Shown: piece after piece, positions 1 to 5,689 of the stretch
Layout: each line of letters opens with the position of its first letter
Position numbering within the stretch: the stretch's first letter is position 1
Assembly: GCA_945874515.1 (NCBI GenBank)
Contig: CAMCHA010000192.1
Location: forward strand, 1 to 5,689
From: Asaia bogorensis
GTDB lineage: Bacteria > Pseudomonadota > Alphaproteobacteria > Acetobacterales > Acetobacteraceae
Length of the DNA stretch: 5,689 nt
Reading direction: 5' to 3'
The notes under the pieces: generated by a model
What the model was told of the DNA's origin: nothing
The model's database searches: none
What the model saw: only the letters and a program-made list of their open reading frames with translations
Translations under genes and position numbers: made by a program

Positions 1-615
1 GACCCCGCCATGGCCTTTGCCGATGGGCGGGACCGGCCAGAGATTGCCGGCGCCATGCAGGGTGCCAGCCTGATCAGTATCCAGCGCCGCGGCGGCGTTT
101 GGATGGTGACGGAAGGCGGCTATCAGATGCGCCGCCTGCATGCGCGCACGCTCTGCCGCATGGGCGGCGCGGGCGGGCCGGCGCGTGGCGTATTTGGTGT
201 GACAGGTGGCTGCGCGACCCCCTGGGGCAGCCTGCTGCTGAGCGAAGGCGAAGGTGCCGCCTGGGCGCGGCGCCTGCCTGGAGTGGCGGCGTCTGAGGTC
301 GGCCATGTGGTGGAACTTGATCCTTTCGAACCGCAATCCGTGCCAGTGAAGCGCAGCGCCTTGGGCCGGCTTGGCGCGCGCGATGTGGCGGCGGCGCAGT
401 CAGCCGATGGTCGCGCGGTGGTGTTCATGGCCGATGGGCGAGAAGGTGGTTTGTTGTGGCGCTTTATCTCCGACGGGCCAGCAGCGGAGCCAAATGCCTT
501 GGACCAAGGCACGCTTTACGCCGCGCGGTTTGAGGCAGGGGGCTTGCGGCGGATAAGCTGTGCGTCCTCGGCGCCGGCCGACTGGCGCAGGCAGCTTGCG
601 GTGAGCGGCGCATAA
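1..615 (+). pseudogene. 5' remnant of a split PhoX/DUF839-family gene (starts outside the window)
   Basis: The reading frame is open from the first base, so the start lies left of the window. The product aligns by eye with the middle of the complete PhoX-family protein encoded at 3174-5144. Shared landmarks are a Cys followed by TPWG (Cys at local residue 71, base 211), then VELDPFEP.SVPVKR.ALGR, ADGR.VVFM and LLWRF, followed by a G.L..A.F segment. The frame ends at a TAA (613-615) where the paralogue continues, and the continuation resumes near 2450. Compared with the paralogue, the NNCAGGN loop is shortened to GGCA and the HEG triplet is replaced by ARD. The GDDERFD stretch becomes ADGREGG. 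Family members are periplasmic phosphatases or related beta-propeller proteins. Loss of these residues suggests this copy was not an ordinary phosphatase. It is called a pseudogene because it is split from its C-terminal part; a stable truncated product cannot be excluded. Confidence 0.8.
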
Positions 616-640
616 AAAACTTCGCCTGCCTCATGCCCTA

Positions 641-684
641 GTGTTGACAAAAGTGTTGCCAAACCGTTTTTTTTAACTTAAAGA
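641..684 (+). promoter_or_regulatory. Candidate promoter with a direct repeat, in the AT-rich leader of the cassette
   Basis: A perfect sigma-70-type -35 hexamer TTGACA lies at 644-649, inside the first copy of an imperfect direct repeat GTGTTGAC (641-648) / GTGTTGCC (653-660). The copies are 12 bases apart. A T-run follows at 667-674. No good -10 lies at the ideal distance: TTGACA faces only T-tract, while TTGCCA (656-661) would pair with TAAAGA (679-684) at 17 bases. The region precedes the first cassette gene by 50-90 bases and is the only non-coding stretch of size in the insert, so it is the natural place for the promoter. The repeat could be a regulator site. Confidence 0.35.
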
Positions 685-720
685 AAACATAGCGAAAAAG
701 TATTTGTTGCTTTAACTGGC

Positions 721-725
721 GGAGA
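721..725 (+). promoter_or_regulatory. Ribosome binding site deciding the GTG start at 731
   Basis: GGAGA lies five bases upstream of GTG 731 in an otherwise AT-rich leader. It supports the GTG over the out-of-frame ATG at 729, which hits TAG after eight codons. Confidence 0.6.
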
Positions 726-730
726 AAGAT

Positions 731-1342
731 GTGCCTCTCTTTATCAGCAAGCTAGCAAATAGCTCTGCCGCAGTGGTGGATCTCTTCACCATAACGCGCT
801 GCGATGGTAACTTAGGACAGTCATCGAGCGGTCCGGACGTGGATGCTGTCGAATACACTAAGTCTGCCGCAGGCGGCGGGCAGGACAGGATCGAGGCACT
901 GGTCCAATCGGCCGGCAATGTGATTATTTCAGCGGCGCCTGCCGGCACCTTGATCCCCGATGGCCTGGGCGGTCAGGTGCCGATCAATCTGGTAGGCGGC
1001 GTCACCTTTGGCCCGGATGCCAATGGTTTTATCCAAGTCGCCTATTGCTTCGACAATCAGATGTTTGTCTTTGATGTCAACGGTAACAGAATCTCCTTGC
1101 CTCGCTCTGTCATTCTATTTCATGAACTCTCCCACGCCTTTCACCGCGCCAATGGCACCTTCGATGCTGTTGACCCCGAGGGCCAAGCCATCACCGATGA
1201 AAACACCTATCGTGCCCAGGTAGGTTTGGCCACGCGCGATCCCGCGAATTCTGATGGCGGTGAGGGTCCGAGCAACGGCCAGACGATTCCCACCTGTGCG
1301 GGCATGGGGCCAACCGGCCCCTCGCCCTGCTGCAGTTGTTGA
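731..1342 (+). CDS. Small HExxH zinc metallopeptidase, M91 (NleD)-like, with a Cys-rich tail
   Basis: The product has 203 residues and starts at GTG 731. The ribosome site GGAGA at 721-725 is well placed for it; an overlapping ATG at 729 opens a frame that stops after eight codons. The core motif HELSHAFH begins at His131. It is followed 22 residues after His135 by Glu157 in a TDENTYR segment and then a GLATRDP segment. HExxH supplies two zinc ligands and the general base, and Glu157 is the likely third ligand. This arrangement resembles the M91 family, which includes the effector protease NleD, but the assignment is by motif only. No signal peptide or membrane segment is visible. The tail carries four cysteines (189, 200, 201, 203), ending CCSC. 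It is the first of three co-directional cassette genes, 16 bases before the next. The substrate is unknown; effector, toxin or processing enzyme are all possible. Confidence 0.75.
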   Translation: MPLFISKLANSSAAVVDLFTITRCDGNLGQSSSGPDVDAVEYTKSAAGGGQDRIEALVQSAGNVIISAAPAGTLIPDGLGGQVPINLVGGVTFGPDANGFIQVAYCFDNQMFVFDVNGNRISLPRSVILFHELSHAFHRANGTFDAVDPEGQAITDENTYRAQVGLATRDPANSDGGEGPSNGQTIPTCAGMGPTGPSPCCSC

Positions 1343-1358
1343 TGGGCGTGAAACAGCC

Positions 1359-1901
1359 ATGGTGACTGCACTCATAATTCAGGACATCGTGCTATCTCGG
1401 CGGCGGCGCTCCTTGCCAGACCCGGTGGATGGCCACCGTGACATCTGGTTCGACGTGACAGTGACCGTCGAAAACCGTGGTAAGTCCGCGCTCCATGTTA
1501 TCGATCAGTTGCGTGGCCTTACCTATGATCCTGCCCAGCAACGCCTCACATTGCGACTTTGTGAGTTGAAGCCAGGGGCGCTTTTTGAAACCGCTCCCTC
1601 CTTCACCCTGCCAACGCCCAGCACGATCCTACTGCAGCCTGGCGACACGGCCACAATCACCATCGCCATTCCGGCAATATTGAAGGAACTGCAATTCGAC
1701 GCCGGCCCCAGCCTCAAGCAAACCGACCTCCGCGACATGCGCATGATCCGCTGTGAGGTAGCTGCCAGCCCGAAGCCCATTGGCAAAGGGCAAATGCTTG
1801 CCCCCCACGACATGCGGAGTCTTGTCTTTAAGTGGGGAGAGACCGTGAGTAGCGAGGTTTCCGTAACGCCGGATGATCGCGACAGAACAACCGCCAAATG
1901 A
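1359..1901 (+). CDS. Hypothetical protein, predicted beta-sandwich (cassette gene 2)
   Basis: I do not recognise this 180-residue protein. The chosen start is ATG 1359, 16 bases after the upstream stop. An in-frame ATG at 1254 would overlap the metallopeptidase gene by 89 bases and add only an Arg/Pro/Ala-rich stretch that looks like the shadow of that gene. The sequence alternates hydrophobic residues in strand-like runs: TALIIQDIVL near the start, WFDVTVTVENRGKSAL at about residues 30-45, RLTLRLCEL at 62-70, and LLQPGDTATITIAI at 91-104. Strand, N-R-G turn, then a later P-G-D-T strand is typical of Ig-like/CARDB-type beta-sandwich folds, which often act as adhesive or scaffold domains. An RRRR run sits at residues 14-17. 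There are only two cysteines (68 and 132), no signal peptide and no membrane helix. The ribosome site is weak, suggesting translational coupling to the upstream gene. A role as partner or scaffold of the peptidase is inferred from position only. Confidence 0.7.
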   Translation: MVTALIIQDIVLSRRRRSLPDPVDGHRDIWFDVTVTVENRGKSALHVIDQLRGLTYDPAQQRLTLRLCELKPGALFETAPSFTLPTPSTILLQPGDTATITIAIPAILKELQFDAGPSLKQTDLRDMRMIRCEVAASPKPIGKGQMLAPHDMRSLVFKWGETVSSEVSVTPDDRDRTTAK

Positions 1902-1909
1902 GGTGACCC

Positions 1910-2449
1910 ATGCCTACACTCAATGACGCCTTCAACGAACTGCAAGCCATCAACGCCAAACTGCAAACGCTCCATGCAGACAATGGCGCCCTCGCGGCCG
2001 GTCAGGCGGCCATCACCGCAGCAATTGGCGTCAACACCGCGGCAGTGAACAATGTGCGGGCATCGGTTGACGCTGGCACAGCGGTCCTCAACGCCATGGT
2101 GCAGCTGCAGAAGGTCACTAACACCACCCTTCTCCACATCTCGCGCCAGGCCGATACGATGATCTGCGCGCTGGAAGCCATCGCCCGCAACACCTGCGCC
2201 ATCCATAACGAAGCTCACGTGCAAACCCTGCGGCAGACGGTTATCGCCAGTGCCGAAACGGCCCTGTTGGACATCACCCGCACCATCAACCCCGGAGCCG
2301 CCCTCGACCTTGACCGCCGCATGGACCAGCAAATAGCCCTCGAGAAATGCTGTCCGCCGGACCCCGAACCCCAACCCTGCCACTACAAGCCCTGCCCTGC
2401 TCCACCACCTCTCGAACAACACAAGATTGGCGAAAAGAAACCGGGATAG
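1910..2449 (+). CDS. Hypothetical helical/coiled-coil protein with a Cys/Pro-rich tail (cassette gene 3)
   Basis: The product has 179 residues, with a strong ribosome site GAGGTGA at 1900-1906 overlapping the stop of the preceding gene (1899-1901). Residues 1-145 look almost wholly alpha-helical. They are rich in Ala, Leu, Gln and Asn, begin with an NELQAINAKLQTL heptad-like stretch, and continue through VNTAAVNNVRASVDAGTAVL. A middle motif TMICALEAIARNTCAIHNEAH places Cys86 and Cys96 ten residues apart. The end is a compositional switch: CCPP (Cys147, Cys148), then P/E repeats, Cys157, Cys162 in a KPCPAPPP run, and a charged tail. No signal peptide or membrane segment is seen. Such proteins can be oligomeric scaffolds, and the cysteines might bind metal or form disulfides. 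It shares a Cys-rich terminus with the cassette peptidase, which hints at a common partner. I cannot assign a family. The stop lies at the right edge of the insert. Confidence 0.7.
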   Translation: MPTLNDAFNELQAINAKLQTLHADNGALAAGQAAITAAIGVNTAAVNNVRASVDAGTAVLNAMVQLQKVTNTTLLHISRQADTMICALEAIARNTCAIHNEAHVQTLRQTVIASAETALLDITRTINPGAALDLDRRMDQQIALEKCCPPDPEPQPCHYKPCPAPPPLEQHKIGEKKPG

Positions 2450-3055
2450 GCGGAACGGTTCTCACGGCGTCCAACACCCGCGGCGGTGGCGCGGGGTGCC
2501 ACCAGCCTTGGCCGCCCCATGGCGCTGGCGCTGGACCCGAATGGCGCGCGGCTTTGGCTGACGCTGCGGGAGATCCCCCGAAATCCAGCGGGCGCCGTGG
2601 TGGAAATTCTGTTCGCCGCCCGCGACCCCGCCGGCGATACCGCCATTGTGGAAAACCTGATGGAAGGCCGCCTGCCGCCACCCCTGCGCCCGGGGCGAGA
2701 ACCCGTGATGGTCCCCGCCTGGCCGGCCTCGCCCAGCAGTCTTGCCCATGATGGGGCGGGGAATTTGTTGGTAGGCACAGCCCAGCCGCTGCGCGATAGC
2801 GCCTTGCCCGATGCGCTTTACGTGCTGCCACTGGATGGCGCGGCGCGCGGCGAGCCACGCCTTGCCTATGCCGTGCCAATCGGTGCCGCGCTCGGTGGCG
2901 TGGCGGCGGTGCCGGGGGCTGCGACCTGGGTCGCTGGCGTGGCGCATCCCGGCGCGGGGCCTGGCGCAAGTTTCACCGCTCCGCGAAGCCGCTGGCCGCA
3001 TTTCCGCGATGGCGAGCCTCCACGCGGCGGGCTGGTGGCGTTGAGCCGGGGATAA
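2450..3055 (+). pseudogene. 3' remnant of the split PhoX/DUF839-family gene
   Basis: From about 2495 the frame aligns with the C-terminal third of the intact PhoX-family protein. GATSLGRP matches GATPMDRP, ALDPNGARLWLTL matches the EPNPATGRVYVLL segment, and PDALYVLP matches the ADALYAAD region. VAHPGAGPGASF and PRSRWPHFRDGEPPRGG match the family's typical C-terminus. The homology before 2480 is best read one frame earlier (VLTASNTR), so a one-base shift lies at about 2462-2482. VL-to-GAT spacing is 37 bases where 36 are expected. An internal GTG at 2486 has no ribosome site and is probably not a real start. The acidic residues of the RPEDVE motif are absent (RPMALA), as in the left half, where acidic motif positions are also changed. 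It ends at TAA 3053-3055. Independent expression is doubtful. Confidence 0.8.
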
Positions 3056-3173
3056 GCGGCAGTGTCGCCAAAGCTTCACAATTCCCATCTTTCTGGTCGA
3101 AGCCGGCGCACCCAGTTATAACCTTTAATCGTGTCGCCTCCAGGCGACGTGCCATGCCGGGATCGAGAGCAAA
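3056..3173 (+). promoter_or_regulatory. Leader region of the intact PhoX-family gene, with hairpin and candidate signals
   Basis: This 118-base gap holds a short perfect hairpin, GTCGCC (3133-3138) / GGCGAC (3143-3148) with a TCCA loop, ending 25 bases before the ATG. A TATAAC at 3117-3122 could be a -10 box, but no good -35 lies upstream. A weak Pho-box-like pair, GTGTCGC (3062-3068) and GCTTCAC (3073-3079), has the 11-base periodicity of PhoB sites with about 4 of 7 matches per half. GAGAG at 3165-3169 is the likely ribosome site. All of these are suggestive only. Confidence 0.35.
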
Positions 3174-5144
3174 ATGGATCAGCATCAAAACCAAATCGAA
3201 ACCTTCGAAGCCTTTGATGATTGCGAGAATATCGGCAGCAACCCCGCGCCCAATTCACCAATCGGCGAGATTATTGAGCAGCGCTATGGCCGCCGCGCCC
3301 TGCTGGGCTCCGCCGCTGCCTTGACCGCCCTTTCCGCTGGCCTGCCGCGCGATGCCGCCGCGCAGTCTTCCGTGCCGGTTTCAGGTGGACCTTCCAGCCT
3401 GACCTTCAGCGAACCCGCCCGCGCCCTGGCGCAGCGTGAATCCGTGGCCGAAGGCTATGAAGTGCAAACCGTCATCCGCTGGGGTGATCCCATGCTGCCG
3501 GGCGCGCCCGCTTTCGAAGCCGGCAAGACCACGCCGGCGTCGCAGGCCGCGCAATTCGGCTACAATAATGATTACGTCGACTTCCTCCCCCTGCCTTTGG
3601 GCAGCAAGGGCAGCGATCATGGGCTTTTGGTGGTGAACCACGAATACACCAACCCCAATCTGATGTGGGCTGGCCTTGGGACTGGGAGTGCTTCCCGCCA
3701 GCGCGTGAGTGCCGAACAGGCGCAGGCCGAAATCATGGCCCATGGGCTTGCAGTGGTGGAAATCCGCAAGGAAAATGGCCGCTGGGGCTATGCCAAGGAA
3801 AGCCGCTTCAATCGCCGCATCACCGCCGCGACCCCGATGCGGATTTCCGGCCCCGCCGCCGGGCATGATCTGCTGAAGACCAAAGCCGACCCCACCGGCA
3901 GAATGGTGCTCGGCACGCTGAATAATTGCGCCGGCGGGAATACGCCTTGGGGCACGGTGACGACGGCTGAGGAAAACTTCAACCTCTATTTCGGTGGCGA
4001 TATCGCGAAGACCCCGCATGCCGAAAGCTTCCGCCGCTATGGCATCCGCAACCAGGCTTCCTATTCCTGGCCCAATCACATTGATCGTTTCAATGTGGAG
4101 AAAGAACCGAATGAGGCCTTTCGCTTCGGCTGGATTGTCGAATTCGATCCCTATGATCCGAATGCGGTGCCGGTGAAGCGCACCGCCCTTGGCCGCTTCA
4201 AGCATGAAGGCTGCCATCACGCCATCAATGCCGATGGCCGCGTGGTGATTTATATGGGCGATGATGAGCGGTTTGATTTCGTCTATCGCTTCGTCACCGC
4301 GCGTCCCTGGAATCCCACTGATCGCGCCGCCAATCGCGATCTGCTGGATGAAGGCGTGCTTTCGGTCGCCAAATTCCATGATGATGGCAAGGTGGAATGG
4401 CTTGATCTGGTGCAGGGCCAAGGGCCACTGACGCCGGCCAATGGCTTCCACGCCCAATCGGATGTGCTGATCCATACCCGCCAGGCCGCCAGCCTTTTGG
4501 GTGCGACGCCCATGGACCGGCCAGAGGATGTGGAGCCCAACCCCGCCACCGGCCGCGTTTATGTGCTGCTGACGAATAACAGCAATCGCCGCGCGGATCA
4601 GTTGAATGCCGCCAATCCGCGCGCCAATAATCAGCATGGCCATGTGGTGGAAATAATCCCGCCGGGCGCCGGTACGCCACAGGTTGATCACGCCGCACGT
4701 GAAATGCGCTGGGGGCTATTCCTGATGGCAGGCGCACCGGGGATTGATGCCGGCACGCGCTATCATCGCGCGATATCTGATCGTGGCTGGCTTTCCTGCC
4801 CCGATAATTGCGCCTTCGACAGCAAGGGGCGCATCTGGATTGCGACCGATGGCGCGCCGGGCGCTGCCGGTGTGGCGGATGCGCTTTATGCCGCCGATAC
4901 ATCCGGCCATGGGCGCGCGCTGACGCGGCTTTTCTACCAGGCGCCGACGGGGGCTGAGGTGTGTGGACCCTGCTTCACGCCTGATAACAAGACCATCTTC
5001 TTGGCGATCCAGCATCCGGGGGAGGATTCCGGTTCAACCTTTGAACGTCCGTCCACGCGCTGGCCGGATTTCGCCGAAGGTGTGCCGCCGCGCCCTGCCG
5101 TGATTGCCATTGTGAAAAAGGATGGCGGGGAGATTGGGGGGTAA
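3174..5144 (+). CDS. PhoX-family (DUF839) phosphatase-like protein, Tat-exported
   Basis: The product has 656 residues and belongs to the PhoX/DUF839 family. Its characterised members are calcium/iron-dependent alkaline phosphatases that release phosphate from organic esters in the periplasm. The start ATG 3174 has GAGAG just upstream. A Tat signal is visible: Arg40-Arg41 in a GRRALLG context, a hydrophobic stretch at 42-57 and a probable cut after AAA at 61-63. The long N-region before the twin arginines is normal for this family. Further motifs are NHEYTN at 155-160, NNCAGGNTPWGT at 250-261 (Cys252 is the expected iron-ligand position), TAEEN at 264-268, HEG at 344-346, GDDERFDFVYRF at 362-373, the RPEDVEPNP segment, and CPDNCAF and CGPCF near the C-terminus. 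The protein appears complete. It lies directly downstream of the split paralogue, so the two are likely an old tandem pair. Phosphatase activity is inferred from the family; substrate is unproven. Confidence 0.9.
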   Translation: MDQHQNQIETFEAFDDCENIGSNPAPNSPIGEIIEQRYGRRALLGSAAALTALSAGLPRDAAAQSSVPVSGGPSSLTFSEPARALAQRESVAEGYEVQTVIRWGDPMLPGAPAFEAGKTTPASQAAQFGYNNDYVDFLPLPLGSKGSDHGLLVVNHEYTNPNLMWAGLGTGSASRQRVSAEQAQAEIMAHGLAVVEIRKENGRWGYAKESRFNRRITAATPMRISGPAAGHDLLKTKADPTGRMVLGTLNNCAGGNTPWGTVTTAEENFNLYFGGDIAKTPHAESFRRYGIRNQASYSWPNHIDRFNVEKEPNEAFRFGWIVEFDPYDPNAVPVKRTALGRFKHEGCHHAINADGRVVIYMGDDERFDFVYRFVTARPWNPTDRAANRDLLDEGVLSVAKFHDDGKVEWLDLVQGQGPLTPANGFHAQSDVLIHTRQAASLLGATPMDRPEDVEPNPATGRVYVLLTNNSNRRADQLNAANPRANNQHGHVVEIIPPGAGTPQVDHAAREMRWGLFLMAGAPGIDAGTRYHRAISDRGWLSCPDNCAFDSKGRIWIATDGAPGAAGVADALYAADTSGHGRALTRLFYQAPTGAEVCGPCFTPDNKTIFLAIQHPGEDSGSTFERPSTRWPDFAEGVPPRPAVIAIVKKDGGEIGG

Positions 5145-5172
5145 CCCCTGATCCGCGAAAAGAAGTAACGCC

Positions 5173-5219
5173 AAAAAATCAAGGGCTAAATCACATCTGG
5201 CAGGTGGATTTGGCCCTTG
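5173..5219 (-). terminator. Intrinsic terminator of the PhzF-family gene, with the stop codon in the stem
   Basis: Read on the minus strand, AAGGGCCAAATC (from 5218 to 5207) pairs with GATTTAGCCCTT (5192 to 5181). The 12-base stem has one G-U pair, extended by an outer C-G (5219 with 5180), and a 14-base loop. It is followed by ATTTTTT (5179-5173), as expected for a rho-independent terminator. The PhzF stop TAG (5188-5186) sits inside the descending arm. There is no T-run on the plus-strand side, so it serves the minus-strand gene only. Confidence 0.7.
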
Positions 5220-5689
5220 GCGTAAAGCACGGCATCGCCTGCCATGCGCACGCGATCGCCGCGCCATTCGCACCATAGCGTGCCGCCGCGCGCACTCGCT
5301 TGCCGGCACACAAGGGTTTTGCGCCCAAGCCGGGCTGACCAGAACGGCACCAATTGGACATGCGCCGTGCCCGTCACCGGGTCTTCCGGCACACCATTCT
5401 TCACGGCGAAAAAGCGGGAAGTGATATCCACCCCCTCACCGCCTGCCGCCGTGACAATCACGCGTTCGGCACCCGGAAGTTCGGCCAAGGCAGTGTGATC
5501 AGGCGTTAGTGCCGCGACCTGTTCGGGGCTTTCCATGACGCAAATCCAATCGCGCGCGTGATGCACTTCACGTGGCGCGGCACCCAATGCCGCGGCAAGG
5601 CCATTCGGCGGTATCGCTGGTTCTGAAAGCCGCGCCGGGAAATCCAGAATGAAGCGCGGCCCATCCGCTTCCACCACCAAGGCGCCGGA
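5186..5689 (-). CDS. PhzF-family isomerase-like protein (C-terminal part)
   Basis: The C-terminal 167 codons of a PhzF-family protein are visible; the N-terminus runs off the right edge. Family members are usually about 260-300 residues, so roughly a third to two fifths is missing. PhzF catalyses an isomerisation in phenazine synthesis, but most family members are of unknown substrate, and no other phenazine gene is here. Hallmarks seen are SGALVVEADG at the partial start and the signature EDPVTGTAH (about 5386-5360), whose Asp matches the conserved active-site region of PhzF. These are followed by VPFWSARLGRKTL, ASARGGTLWCEW, GDRVRMAGDAVLYAKG and a final ILPDVI-like end. The gene is convergent with the PhoX-family gene, 41 bases apart, and ends in the intrinsic terminator within its last codons. 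The fit to the family's typical C-terminal half is close. Confidence 0.9.
   Translation of the reverse strand, partial: SGALVVEADGPRFILDFPARLSEPAIPPNGLAAALGAAPREVHHARDWICVMESPEQVAALTPDHTALAELPGAERVIVTAAGGEGVDITSRFFAVKNGVPEDPVTGTAHVQLVPFWSARLGRKTLVCRQASARGGTLWCEWRGDRVRMAGDAVLYAKGQIHLPDVI

Larger units (their letters stand above)
613..2451 (+). mobile_element. Three-gene cassette inserted in a PhoX-like gene
   Basis: This segment separates two halves of one PhoX/DUF839-type coding sequence. Counting residues against the intact paralogue, the left half stops about two residues before the paralogue's DVLIHTR segment, and the right half resumes at a VLTASNTR-like segment. The target therefore lost almost nothing. 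The insert is lower in GC than both flanks, begins with an AT-rich leader and holds three co-directional genes. The last gene's stop codon (2447-2449) sits essentially at the right junction. No transposase, recombinase or integrase is encoded inside. I found no convincing terminal inverted repeat or target duplication, only 4-6 base matches. The exact ends are uncertain by several bases. How it moved is unknown; action of an enzyme supplied in trans, or homologous recombination, are possibilities. Confidence 0.7.

Noticed and set aside
1254..1358. Upstream ATG extending cassette gene 2 by 35 residues
   Set aside because: It overlaps the metallopeptidase gene, and the added residues are Arg/Pro/Ala-rich shadow translation. 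The ATG at 1359 fits operon spacing.
1523..2422. A long minus-strand open frame of about 299 residues opposite cassette genes 2 and 3
   Set aside because: It spans two well-supported plus-strand genes with good ribosome sites and spacing, and its product has no recognisable domain order. It is a shadow frame.
601..2465. GTGAG (601-605) and CTCAC (2461-2465), or short GCGG matches, as insertion end repeats
   Set aside because: Matches of 4-6 bases in GC-rich sequence are expected by chance and do not line up with the estimated ends.
2347..2751. A plus-strand open frame across the right junction
   Set aside because: It mixes out-of-frame gene 3 sequence and out-of-frame PhoX sequence; only the short VLTASNTR stretch is meaningful as remnant homology.
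3381..4691. A 436-residue minus-strand open frame opposite the PhoX-family gene
   Set aside because: The plus strand encodes a clear full-length family member here; long antisense frames are common in GC-rich DNA.
5137..5150. GGGG TAA CCCC as a terminator for the PhoX-family gene
   Set aside because: The stem is only four bases and no T-run follows on the plus strand.

Overview
The window comes from a GC-rich bacterial chromosome. High-GC codon use, a Tat-exported PhoX-family phosphatase and a PhzF-family enzyme fit an alphaproteobacterium, possibly Acetobacteraceae or a relative. That assignment is inferred from style only, since no rRNA or marker gene is present.

Layout. Positions 1-612 encode the middle part of a divergent PhoX/DUF839-family protein whose start lies left of the window. 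Positions 2450-3055 encode the C-terminal part of the same kind of protein. When both pieces are aligned by eye to the complete PhoX-family gene at 3174-5144, they join almost perfectly, with only about two residues unaccounted for at the join. Between them lies about 1.84 kb (about 613-2451) of visibly lower GC. It has an AT-rich leader and three tightly packed plus-strand genes: a small HExxH metallopeptidase resembling M91 (NleD-like) proteins, a predicted beta-sandwich protein, and a helical/coiled-coil protein with a Cys/Pro-rich tail. The simplest reading is a compact three-gene cassette that landed cleanly in a paralogue of phoX. It brought no transposase, integrase or obvious terminal repeats. 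This is the most interesting part of the window.

Right of the cassette, the complete PhoX-family gene has a Tat signal and the family's cysteine and acidic motifs. The interrupted paralogue lacks most of the acidic motif residues, so it was probably already specialised or non-catalytic before it was split. A convergent PhzF-family gene runs off the right edge on the minus strand and ends in a good intrinsic terminator whose stem contains the stop codon.

How the genes may work together. The three cassette genes have an 8-nt gap (genes 2 to 3) and a 16-nt gap (genes 1 to 2), so they probably form one transcript from a promoter in the AT-rich leader. Proteins 1 and 3 both end in cysteine-rich tails. 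A peptidase, a beta-sandwich protein and a helical scaffold suggest an assembled effector or toxin unit, but no function is demonstrated here.
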